Assembly: GCA_030066455.1 (NCBI GenBank)
Contig: JASJBQ010000156.1
Coordinates: 1 to 12,601, forward strand
DNA length: 12,601 bases
DNA from: Desulfobacterales bacterium
GTDB taxonomy: Bacteria; Desulfobacterota; Desulfobacteria; Desulfobacterales; UBA5852
Direction: 5' to 3'
The notes beneath the pieces were generated by a model. That model worked only from the letters and a program-made list of their open reading frames with translations, had not been told where the DNA came from and ran no database searches. Both the position numbers and the translations under genes were made by a program. This document shows, piece by piece, positions 6,411 to 12,601 of the stretch. Position 1 is the first letter of the stretch; each line of letters starts with the position of its first letter.

Positions 6411-6755
6411 ATGATTCGCAAAATGATTTTTTCGGCAATGGCGGCGATCTTCGTCCTGACGGTCGCGGGCAGCGCCCTGGCCATGGAGCAGGGCAACAAG
6501 CGCAAGGGCAAATATACCTACCGCAAAGTCTACAAGGCCTGTCATGCCCGCGGCGCCGTGGATACGGCCAAACCGCCGTTGAATCCCGATGCCCATACCC
6601 AGGCCGAGTGGGAAACGATGTTCGACAATCGCGATTATGCGGTTTTCGGCTGCGATGAGGAGTGGGGCCAGCTTTCGGATGCGGCGGTCACGGACATCTT
6701 TACCTACCTGCATGCCCACGCGTCGGATTCGCCGACACCGCTAAAGTGCGAGTAG
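6411..6755 (+). CDS. Cytochrome c-like periplasmic protein with a one-cysteine heme motif (YKACH)
   Basis: A 114-residue exported protein (signal peptide 1-24, cleavage after ALA). The mature start GNKRKGKYTYRKVYKACHARG aligns by pattern with small class I cytochromes c, in which this place reads KYxYRKxCxxCH. Here the first heme cysteine is Tyr41, leaving Y41-K-A-C44-H45. The C-terminal part (LSDAAVTDIFTYL, 88-100) looks like the last helix of a class I cytochrome c. C81, in FGCDEEWGQLSD, sits where the axial methionine usually lies. A third cysteine is C113. Heme held by one thioether bond, non-covalent heme, or loss of heme are all possible. It is the first gene of the sigma-54 operon, 65 bases before the rhodanese gene. 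The start has GGGAGG four bases upstream. A comparable octaheme cluster in Shewanella also carries a small monoheme cytochrome (recalled, not checked). Confidence 0.75.
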   Translation: MIRKMIFSAMAAIFVLTVAGSALAMEQGNKRKGKYTYRKVYKACHARGAVDTAKPPLNPDAHTQAEWETMFDNRDYAVFGCDEEWGQLSDAAVTDIFTYLHAHASDSPTPLKCE

Positions 6756-6820
6756 TCGCCGCGTAAGAATTTTCTATCGGCGGTCGTCGTTGCAACCATT
6801 TATCAGCGAAGGATGAAGAT

Positions 6821-7945
6821 ATGAAAACCAAAAGAGTTCTGGCCCTAAGCCTTGTTTTAGCATTGATCGCCCTGATGGCCTTTGGTTGCGCCAGCAACCC
6901 GCAATCCAAAGAAGCCGCGGTGGCCGATACCAGCTGGCAGTACCCGCAGATCGTGGATGCGGCTTTCGTGGGGCAATACGCCAAGGTGCCCATGCAGGAA
7001 GACGTGATGATTATCGATTCACGGCCCTACAAGCCCAAGTACGTCAAGGGCCATATCCCCATGGCCGTAAACATGCCCTACACCCAGTTCGACAAATTGA
7101 CCCACCTGCTGCCGGAGAACAAGGATGCTCTCCTCGTGTTCTATTGCGGCGGTCTGAAGTGCAAGCTGAGCCACAAAGCGGCCTTCAAGGCCGAGGCCCT
7201 GGGATACAAAAACGTCAAGGTGTTTGCCGAGGGTTTCCCCGGATGGATGGCGGTGCCCGGCAATTACGCCTCGGTGTCGGTGGAATGGGTCAAAGCGCAG
7301 GTCGACAAAAAGGCCGACATGCTGGTGGTCGACTCCCGTCCCAAACGCAAGAAATATGACAAGGGCCACATCCCCGGGGCGGTCAGCATCCCAACCACCA
7401 AATTCGACAGCATGACCGATCAACTGCCCCAGGAAAAAGACAAACTGCTGGTATTCTACTGCGGCGGTCTGAAGTGCAAGCTCAGCCACAAGGGCGCACA
7501 GAAGGCCATCGCCCTGGGTCACACCAACGTCAAGGTGTTCTCCACCGGATATCCTTCCTGGAAAGCCTACGTCGGCCAGAGCGGACAGGTCGCCAACATC
7601 AAGGCCGGCAAGGAAGAAGGCAGCATCGAAATCGTCGCCTTCGAAACGATCATGAGGGACAACCCCGGCAGCATCTATCTGGTGGACGTGCGCGACGCCG
7701 ACGAGTTTGCCCTGGGCAGCTTTAAAGGCGCCGTCAACATTCCGGTGGAAAACCTGGAAGCCCAGATCAAATCGCTGCCCACCGACAAGCCGGTGGTGTT
7801 TGTCTGCAGCACGGGGGCCCGCAGCGGCGAGTCCTTCTACATGGTCCAGGATCTACGTCCGGAGTTGAAAGATGTCTACTATATCGAGGCCGAGATCACG
7901 TTCAACAAGGACGGTTCCTACAAGATCGTACCGCCGCAATCCTAG
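6821..7945 (+). CDS. Triple-domain rhodanese-like lipoprotein
   Basis: A 374-residue protein with three rhodanese (sulfurtransferase) domains on the outer face of a membrane. The lipoprotein signal ends LMAFGC with C23. Domain 1 (about 60-140) and domain 2 (about 150-242) are close copies, each with DSRP, KGHIP and an active-site loop CGGLKC (C109/C114 and C214/C219) followed by KLSHK. Domain 3 (about 258-365) is more ordinary, with DVRDADEF and a CSTGARS loop (C329, R334). The loops of domains 1 and 2 carry a second cysteine and lack the arginine, so their persulfide chemistry may differ, for example by forming a disulfide or holding polysulfide. The gene is the second of the operon and precedes the octaheme cytochrome gene, which suggests sulfane-sulfur transfer to or from that enzyme (inference). 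AAGGA seven bases upstream supports the start. Confidence 0.93.
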   Translation: MKTKRVLALSLVLALIALMAFGCASNPQSKEAAVADTSWQYPQIVDAAFVGQYAKVPMQEDVMIIDSRPYKPKYVKGHIPMAVNMPYTQFDKLTHLLPENKDALLVFYCGGLKCKLSHKAAFKAEALGYKNVKVFAEGFPGWMAVPGNYASVSVEWVKAQVDKKADMLVVDSRPKRKKYDKGHIPGAVSIPTTKFDSMTDQLPQEKDKLLVFYCGGLKCKLSHKGAQKAIALGHTNVKVFSTGYPSWKAYVGQSGQVANIKAGKEEGSIEIVAFETIMRDNPGSIYLVDVRDADEFALGSFKGAVNIPVENLEAQIKSLPTDKPVVFVCSTGARSGESFYMVQDLRPELKDVYYIEAEITFNKDGSYKIVPPQS

Positions 7946-7968
7946 ACCGCAAAGTCTTCACCTGCGCC

Positions 7969-8009
7969 GCCGCCCGATGTCGGGCAGCGGCTGATCAGGC
8001 CGATCGGCC
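7969..8009 (+). other. Intercistronic hairpins between rhodanese and octaheme cytochrome genes
   Basis: The 100-base spacer holds a hairpin (7969-7991: GCCG plus CCCGA-TG-TCGGG plus CGGC with a 3-base bulge) and a perfect 12-bp palindrome GGCCGATCGGCC (7998-8009). Neither has a T run, so they are unlikely to terminate transcription. They could stabilise or separate the two halves of the mRNA. Confidence 0.45.
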
Positions 8010-8045
8010 CTTTGGCCGGCAGGCCGCACCTTTAGAGGTTAGGGC

Positions 8046-9680
8046 ATGAACCGAAAAATACGAACGACACGCTTTCTGGCGGTCATCGCCGCCACGCTGT
8101 GGGCGCTGGGGGCCGCACCCGCCCTGGCAACCGCCACGGCCATGGCCGACGATGCGCCCGGGCGCACCATGGCCCAGCAGGCCACGAAGGCATTGCCGCC
8201 ATGGAACACCACGGACCACAGCAAGCACGACGCCCTGAAGCAGGAATTCAAAAATGGCCAGGACATCACCAATGCCTGTCTGTCCTGCCACTCGGAGGCG
8301 GCCAACCAGTTTCATCAGACCATTCACTGGACCTGGCAGGCTTCCGCCGACGGCGAAGAGGCCAAGTACGGCAAGGCCGCCCAGTCGTTGAACAATTTCT
8401 GCATATCGGCCAATATGAATCAGGACCAGAGCTGCCTGTCCTGCCATCCCGGATGGGGCACCAGCATGGACAGCGGCATCAACTGCCTCAAATGCCACAG
8501 CCGTAAAAAAGTCAAATGGGATGAGGCGGTTGAGGATCTGGCGGCCTTCTCCGCCGACGGCGATCCGGAATCACTGGAAATTGCCGCTGAGATTCGGGCC
8601 GAACTCCAGGCGGCCGCCCAGGACATCGGCCGGCCGCAGCGTGATAATTGCGGCAGCTGCCATTTCACCGGCGGGGGCGGCGACGGGGTCAAGCACGGGG
8701 ACCTGGACACATCACTGATCAAACCCTCCAAGGCCTTGGATGTGCACATGGGGGTGGACGGGCAGAACTTCGACTGCACCCGCTGCCACACCACCACCCA
8801 GCACAACATTGCCGGGCGGGTCTACACCCGGCCGGCGGCCACCGATCGCAAAAGCCTGATCGAAGACGACCTGACCGCCAAGATCACCTGCGAGTCCTGC
8901 CACAGCGCCACGCCCCATGAACCAGGCTCCAAAGCCAACGATCATACCGATCGCGTGGCCTGCCAGACCTGCCACATTCCGGAAATGGCGCGGGAGTTGC
9001 CCACCAAGATGACCTGGGACTGGTCGGCGGCCGGTGAACTCAAGGACGGCAAGCCCTTTTACACCAAGGACGAATTCGGCAAGAAAGACTACATGTCGAT
9101 TAAAGGCCGTTTCACCTGGGCCAAAAACATCCAGCCGGAGTACTTCTGGTACAACGGCACGATCAAATCGGTGACCGCCAAGGACATGATCGATCCCGGT
9201 CAGACCGTGGCCCTTTCCTCGCCCGCCGGCGGCCCGCAGGACCCCAACAGCCGGATCGCACCGTTTAAAGTGCACCGGGCCCGCCAGCCCTATGACAAGG
9301 TCCACAAGACCCTGCTGGTGCCGATACTCTCAACCGAGGAAGACGGCTACTGGAGACACCTGGACTGGCAGCGCGCCCTGACCGCGGGTCAGGCCGCCAA
9401 CGGCCTGCCGTATTCGGGCGAGTTCGACTTCGTGGACACCACCTACGTGTTCCCGACCACCCACATGGTGGCACCCAAGGAAAAAACCCTGGCCTGCAAC
9501 GAATGCCACACCCGTGACGATGGCCGTCTGCAGAACGTGGCCGGGGTTTACATGCCCGGGCGCGACCGTGCCGGCCTGCTCGACTCTCTGGGCTGGGTGG
9601 CGGTGGCCGCCTCGCTTTTTGGTGTCTTCTGTCACGGTATCGGTCGCGTCGTGACCAACGGCAAGCGAGAGGAGTCTTGA
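8046..9680 (+). CDS. Membrane-anchored octaheme cytochrome c, tetrathionate reductase (OTR) family
   Basis: A 544-residue periplasmic enzyme with signal peptide (about 1-30) and exactly eight CxxCH motifs: C78, C130, C147, C202, C244, C282, C306 and C484 as first cysteines. The wide gap before the eighth motif and its overall size match octaheme tetrathionate reductase-like cytochromes. The Shewanella OTR has one lysine-ligated catalytic heme and reduces tetrathionate, nitrite and hydroxylamine in vitro. I cannot assign the lysine here with certainty; KxxK-rich stretches lie near the third motif. Unlike soluble OTR, this protein has a C-terminal membrane helix (about 511-531), which would hold it beside the cytochrome b encoded immediately downstream. 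AGAGG seven bases upstream of the ATG supports the start. The physiological substrate is unproven; the adjacent rhodanese favours a sulfur compound. Confidence 0.9.
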   Translation: MNRKIRTTRFLAVIAATLWALGAAPALATATAMADDAPGRTMAQQATKALPPWNTTDHSKHDALKQEFKNGQDITNACLSCHSEAANQFHQTIHWTWQASADGEEAKYGKAAQSLNNFCISANMNQDQSCLSCHPGWGTSMDSGINCLKCHSRKKVKWDEAVEDLAAFSADGDPESLEIAAEIRAELQAAAQDIGRPQRDNCGSCHFTGGGGDGVKHGDLDTSLIKPSKALDVHMGVDGQNFDCTRCHTTTQHNIAGRVYTRPAATDRKSLIEDDLTAKITCESCHSATPHEPGSKANDHTDRVACQTCHIPEMARELPTKMTWDWSAAGELKDGKPFYTKDEFGKKDYMSIKGRFTWAKNIQPEYFWYNGTIKSVTAKDMIDPGQTVALSSPAGGPQDPNSRIAPFKVHRARQPYDKVHKTLLVPILSTEEDGYWRHLDWQRALTAGQAANGLPYSGEFDFVDTTYVFPTTHMVAPKEKTLACNECHTRDDGRLQNVAGVYMPGRDRAGLLDSLGWVAVAASLFGVFCHGIGRVVTNGKREES

Positions 9681-9685
9681 GCATC

Positions 9686-10324
9686 ATGAAAAAAATGGTT
9701 CCTATTTATCTGTATACCCGCTACGAGCGGTTCTGGCACTGGCTGCAGGCCGCCCTGATCGCGGTGCTGCTGGTCACCGGTTTCGAGGTCCACGGCACGT
9801 TCAAGCTGCTGGGGTTCGAGCGGGCGGTCCAGATTCACAACTGGGTCGGCCTCACCTGGCTGGTGGCCTTTGCCTTCTTTGTCTTCTGGGTGCACACCAC
9901 AGGGGAGTGGAAGCAGTACGTGCCGACCACGAAGAAGATGTTCGAGGTCATCCGCTACTACGTCATCGGCATCTTCAGGGGTGAGCCCCATCCTTTTCCC
10001 AAGCGCAAGGAGGCCAAGCACAACCCGGTGCAGCGGTTGACCTATCTGGCCCTGGCGGCGGCTTTGCTGCCGGTGCAGATGTTGACCGGATTTCTGTACT
10101 GGGGTTACAACGAATGGGCGTCATGGGGGATCAGCGGGCTGTCGCTCGAATTGATGGCTGTTCTCCACATGGCCGGCGCCTTTGCGATTCTCTGCTTCCT
10201 GGTCGTCCATCTGTATATGATCACCACGGGGCATTCGATCACGGCCCACACCAAGGCCATGATCACGGGCTGGGAAGATGTCGAAGAAGGTGTTGTGATC
10301 GAGTCTTGGGAGAAGGCTTCTTGA
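9686..10324 (+). CDS. Di-heme-type cytochrome b membrane subunit (cytochrome b561/NiFe-hydrogenase type)
   Basis: A 212-residue integral membrane protein with four predicted helices (about 18-38, 51-71, 116-136 and 153-178). It has family histidines for two b hemes: H18 in RFWHW, H51 in IHNWVG, and histidines in LHMAGAF and VVHLYMITTGH. This is the architecture of b-type subunits that oxidise quinol for periplasmic reductases such as thiosulfate reductase or hydrogenase. The gene begins only a few bases after the octaheme cytochrome, so the two are very probably one quinol-linked complex. I chose the ATG at 9686, eleven bases after GAGGAG. A TTG at 9677 overlapping the previous stop would add three residues but lies too close to that ribosome site. 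The gene is last in the operon, before a strong terminator. Confidence 0.9.
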   Translation: MKKMVPIYLYTRYERFWHWLQAALIAVLLVTGFEVHGTFKLLGFERAVQIHNWVGLTWLVAFAFFVFWVHTTGEWKQYVPTTKKMFEVIRYYVIGIFRGEPHPFPKRKEAKHNPVQRLTYLALAAALLPVQMLTGFLYWGYNEWASWGISGLSLELMAVLHMAGAFAILCFLVVHLYMITTGHSITAHTKAMITGWEDVEEGVVIESWEKAS

Positions 10325-10376
10325 CCTAAAAGCCAATAGCGCCTGCCGGGGAAGTCTCCCGGCGGATCGGATCGTT

Positions 10377-10412
10377 AAAACCCTTCCTGCATGCATATGC
10401 AGGCAGGGTTTT
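10377..10412 (+). terminator. Strong hairpin terminator of the redox operon
   Basis: AAAACCCT and AGGGTTTT, then CCTGCAT and ATGCAGG, form a 15-bp stem with one mismatch and a GCAT loop, ending in TTTT. The A tract on the 5' side makes it usable in both directions. A second GC hairpin (GCCGGG/CCCGGC, 10345-10363) lies just before it. Confidence 0.85.
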
Positions 10413-10770
10413 GTCGTTTCTGGCCTATCGACGGGCAGCCGCACGATGGTGTGAAACGGCGGGTGGCAGCCGCCATATTGGTATGCAAACTACAAAAATG
10501 TCCCAATAATTTTACTGAAAGACAAAATTGTAAAAATATGCATTTATGTCTGACTTCGTTTTTTACGGGATTTGAGCTGAAAAGTATAAAGAAAACGTAT
10601 GGATATAAGCGTGGTCGCAATGAGGGGTCCCCTGGCACGCCCTTTGCCAATACACATGGGCGAATTGAAAAAGGATCTTGCCCGGCAATTCAATCCGGGC
10701 CGGACCGAAAGCTTAGCCGTATTCGTCGGCGTGTCATCGATAACTTTCAATCTGAAGTGAGGAACAGACC
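10413..10770. other. Intergenic region upstream of amt
   Basis: This 358-base gap holds an AT-rich stretch (about 10490-10610) and the sigma-54-type promoter at 10633-10648. I searched it for an NtrC-type palindrome (TGCACC-N5-GGTGCA) and found none that is convincing. A 127-codon open frame across it is spurious, since it crosses the terminator arm and promoter and has no coding character. Confidence 0.6.
10633..10648 (+). promoter_or_regulatory. Sigma-54 (RpoN) -24/-12 promoter of amt
   Basis: TGGCAC-GCCCT-TTGCC has the conserved GG and GC at the required 12-base distance. The predicted start is near 10659, about 110 bases before the amt ATG. Sigma-54/NtrC control of ammonium transporters is well established in proteobacteria. 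Confidence 0.8.
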
Positions 10771-12177
10771 ATGAAACACTTGCTACCCATCCTGCTTTTC
10801 GTCATGTTGAGTACTTCTGTCTGCTGGGCGGGCGATGAGCCCCCCACGGCCCTGTCCAACAAGGCCGCCATCGATCTGGTGCAGGATCACGCCAATTACC
10901 TTTGGACCCTTGTGGCCGCGGCCCTGGTCTTCTTCATGCAAGCCGGGTTTGCCATGGTGGAATCCGGATTCACGCGGGCCAAAAACGCCGTCAACATCAT
11001 TATGAAGAACCTGATGGATTTCTCCATGGGGACCCTGGCTTACTGGGCCATTGGCTTCGGGCTGATGTTCGGCGCTTCGGCCACGGGATGGTTCGGCACC
11101 TCCGGCTTCTTTTTGAGCGGTTTCACCGGCGAGGGCACGGAGTGGGTGCTGGCTTTCTGGATGTTCCAGGTGGTCTTCTGCGCCACGGCCGCCACCATCG
11201 TTTCCGGGGCCATGGCCGAGCGAACCAAGTTTGTCGGCTATCTTTGCTACAGCGCATTGTTGAGCGCCTTTATCTATCCCATCTTCGGCAGCTGGGCCTG
11301 GGGCAGCCTGCTCGACGGCAGCGGCTGGCTGGAAGGGATGGGTTTCATCGATTTTGCCGGCTCCACCGTGGTGCACTCGGTGGGCGGCTGGGCCGCTCTG
11401 GCCGGTGCCATGGTGCTCGGTCCCCGCATCGGTAAATATACCAAGGACGGCCGGATTCGCCCGATTCTGGGTCACAACATGCCGCTGGCCGCCCTGGGGG
11501 TCTTTATCCTGTGGCTGGGCTGGTTTGGGTTCAACCCGGGTTCCACCACCACGGCCGACAAGAGCATCGCCATGATTTTCGTCAACACGAACCTGGCCGC
11601 GGCCGCCGGCGCCGTATTCGCCCTGTTTACTTCCTGGTTCAAGTTTGGCAAGCCCGAGGTCGGCATGAGCCTCAACGGCGCCCTGGCCGGCCTGGTGGGC
11701 ATCACCGCCGGTTGCGCCAACGTCTCGCCCACGAGTTCGATCTTAATCGGCGCGGTGGCCGGCGTCCTGGTGGTCTTCTCCGTCCTGTTCTTCGACAAGA
11801 TCAAGATCGACGATCCGGTCGGCGCCATCTCGGTCCACGGGGTTTGTGGTGCCTGGGGTACGCTGGGGGCGGGGCTTTTCGATATGGGCGGATTCTCGCT
11901 GTCCATTATCGGTGTACAACTGGTGGGTATCGGGGCCTGCTTCCTGTGGACCTTCCCGGCGGCCTACCTGATGTTCAAGCTGATCGACATGACCGTCGGG
12001 TTGCGGGTATCCCCGGAAGAGGAACTGGAAGGCCTGGACATGGTCGAGCACGGCGGTACGGCCTACCCGGACTTCGAGGTCTCAAGCTACACCACCAGCC
12101 CGGGTTTCGGGAGTGGCGGCAAGGGCAGCGGGAGCCGCGAGCCGTCCGTGGCCCCGGTTCCGGAAATGGGAAGCTAA
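10771..12177 (+). CDS. amt: Ammonium transporter, Amt family
   Basis: A 468-residue Amt/Mep/Rh channel that takes ammonium across the inner membrane. Residues 1-20 form a cleavable signal, as in E. coli AmtB, followed by about 11 membrane helices. Family landmarks are visible: [19 protein letters not shown] near the N-terminus, the twin pore histidines H202 (VVHSVGGW) and H356 ([10 protein letters not shown]), and GWFGFNPGS (about 249-257). The cytoplasmic tail [25 protein letters not shown] is the conserved GlnK-interacting region. A Gly/Ser-rich extension of about 35 residues follows it. GAGGA seven bases upstream supports the start. A PII gene (glnK) often sits next to amt, but none is present before the window ends 424 bases downstream. 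It is preceded by its own sigma-54 promoter and is separate from the redox operon. Confidence 0.97.
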   Translation: MKHLLPILLFVMLSTSVCWAGDEPPTALSNKAAIDLVQDHANYLWTLVAAALVFFMQAGFAMVESGFTRAKNAVNIIMKNLMDFSMGTLAYWAIGFGLMFGASATGWFGTSGFFLSGFTGEGTEWVLAFWMFQVVFCATAATIVSGAMAERTKFVGYLCYSALLSAFIYPIFGSWAWGSLLDGSGWLEGMGFIDFAGSTVVHSVGGWAALAGAMVLGPRIGKYTKDGRIRPILGHNMPLAALGVFILWLGWFGFNPGSTTTADKSIAMIFVNTNLAAAAGAVFALFTSWFKFGKPEVGMSLNGALAGLVGITAGCANVSPTSSILIGAVAGVLVVFSVLFFDKIKIDDPVGAISVHGVCGAWGTLGAGLFDMGGFSLSIIGVQLVGIGACFLWTFPAAYLMFKLIDMTVGLRVSPEEELEGLDMVEHGGTAYPDFEVSSYTTSPGFGSGGKGSGSREPSVAPVPEMGS

Positions 12178-12601
12178 CCCGCCACGCAGAAACAGGTTGG
12201 TCGGCGCGGCCTGCGTGTCCTCCCTCACGCGGTGCCCGCGCCGGCCGGTCAGCACAGGAAGGGGCCGGCGACTCCCTGCACCCGCGAAAGCATGCACGAA
12301 GCCATCGGGCTTCGGTGGCCCGAGCGGGAAATTGAACGTACCCAGATGGGGTCTGTTCCTCCCTCCATCCGGCCCCTTCCTTCCTATCCAGCGTAAAATG
12401 AAGTTGCAGATTATCGAGGCCGAATCGTTGCGTCGTGTTTGGATCGCATGCAATGCTGACATTGCAGAACGTCGCCATGCCCGGAATACAGAAGGCGATC
12501 CAGCTTGTGCCCGGGAGGCTTTGGCGGCGCAGCAATGCACTCCAGGAGTGGAAGGGGCTTGTCCCGCACGCATCAGATCAGCAGTCGGGCGGCTTCATTC
12601 T
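12178..12601. other. Downstream region without a supported gene
   Basis: I find no gene with both a ribosome site and coding character here. A bulged hairpin (12295-12317: CAC plus GAAGCC-ATCG-GGCTTC plus GTG) lies 118 bases after the amt stop but has no T run. A plus-strand frame from ATG 12398 (MKLQIIEAESL...) stays open to the window end, without Shine-Dalgarno and with a third-position composition unlike the neighbouring genes. Confidence 0.4.

Noticed and set aside
10391..10774. 127-codon plus-strand open frame before amt
   Set aside because: It starts in the terminator hairpin, crosses the sigma-54 promoter and has no coding character.
12295..12317. Hairpin as amt terminator
   Set aside because: The stem is bulged, lies 118 bases after the stop and lacks a T run.
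12398..12601. Plus-strand open frame MKLQIIEAESL... running off the window end
   Set aside because: The first residues look protein-like and recall the start of some metallo-hydrolase-type families. However, there is no Shine-Dalgarno, the third-codon composition is unlike neighbouring genes, and the rest matches nothing I know. It needs sequence beyond 12601.
1..12601. CRISPR array, insertion sequence or prophage genes
   Set aside because: No regular spaced repeats, transposase, integrase or phage structural genes are present.

Overview
The window looks like chromosome of a strictly anaerobic, sulfate-reducing-type deltaproteobacterium (Desulfobacterota, possibly Desulfobacterales). The reasons are a periplasmic cytochrome c3-type tetraheme protein, an octaheme cytochrome with a membrane cytochrome b partner, moderately high GC, and a small zinc-knuckle protein of a kind I associate with deltaproteobacteria. 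The assignment is inference; no rRNA or taxonomic marker is present. Layout: (1) 2-187 is the 3' end of an alpha/beta hydrolase. Opposite it, a minus-strand gene (361-864) encodes a tetraheme cytochrome c3-like protein and ends at a clear minus-strand terminator (260-296). (2) 1174-1521 encodes a protein built from two identical zinc-knuckle units. A 20-bp tandem duplication follows. (3) 1813-4446 encodes a large membrane hybrid sensor histidine kinase (periplasmic SBP_bac_3-like sensor, TM, GAF, HisKA/HATPase, receiver). (4) 4447-4985 is a non-coding block with a palindrome-bearing spacer, tRNA-Tyr(GTA), tRNA-Glu(TTC) and a terminator. (5) 5127-5801 encodes an unrecognised lipoprotein. Convergent with it is a small minus-strand gene (5812-6092) that appears broken by two single-base indels. 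(6) 6142-10412 is the most interesting part: a sigma-54-type promoter (6283-6298), with a helically phased GTTAGCA repeat array about 100-135 bp upstream of its predicted start, drives four same-strand genes that end at a strong hairpin terminator. The genes encode a small cytochrome-like protein with a one-cysteine heme motif (YKACH), a three-domain rhodanese lipoprotein, a membrane-anchored octaheme cytochrome of the tetrathionate reductase (OTR) family, and a di-heme-type cytochrome b. (7) A second sigma-54-type promoter (10633-10648) precedes an Amt ammonium transporter (10771-12177). The last 424 bases hold no gene I can support. How the genes may work together: the cytochrome b probably takes electrons from the quinone pool and passes them to the octaheme cytochrome, whose catalytic heme reduces a sulfur or nitrogen oxyanion in the periplasm. 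The rhodanese lipoprotein would handle sulfane sulfur next to it, and the small one-cysteine protein would be an accessory electron or sulfur carrier. The substrate cannot be settled from sequence: OTR-family enzymes act in vitro on tetrathionate, nitrite and hydroxylamine. The rhodanese neighbour favours sulfur; the sigma-54 control and nearby amt are compatible with nitrogen.
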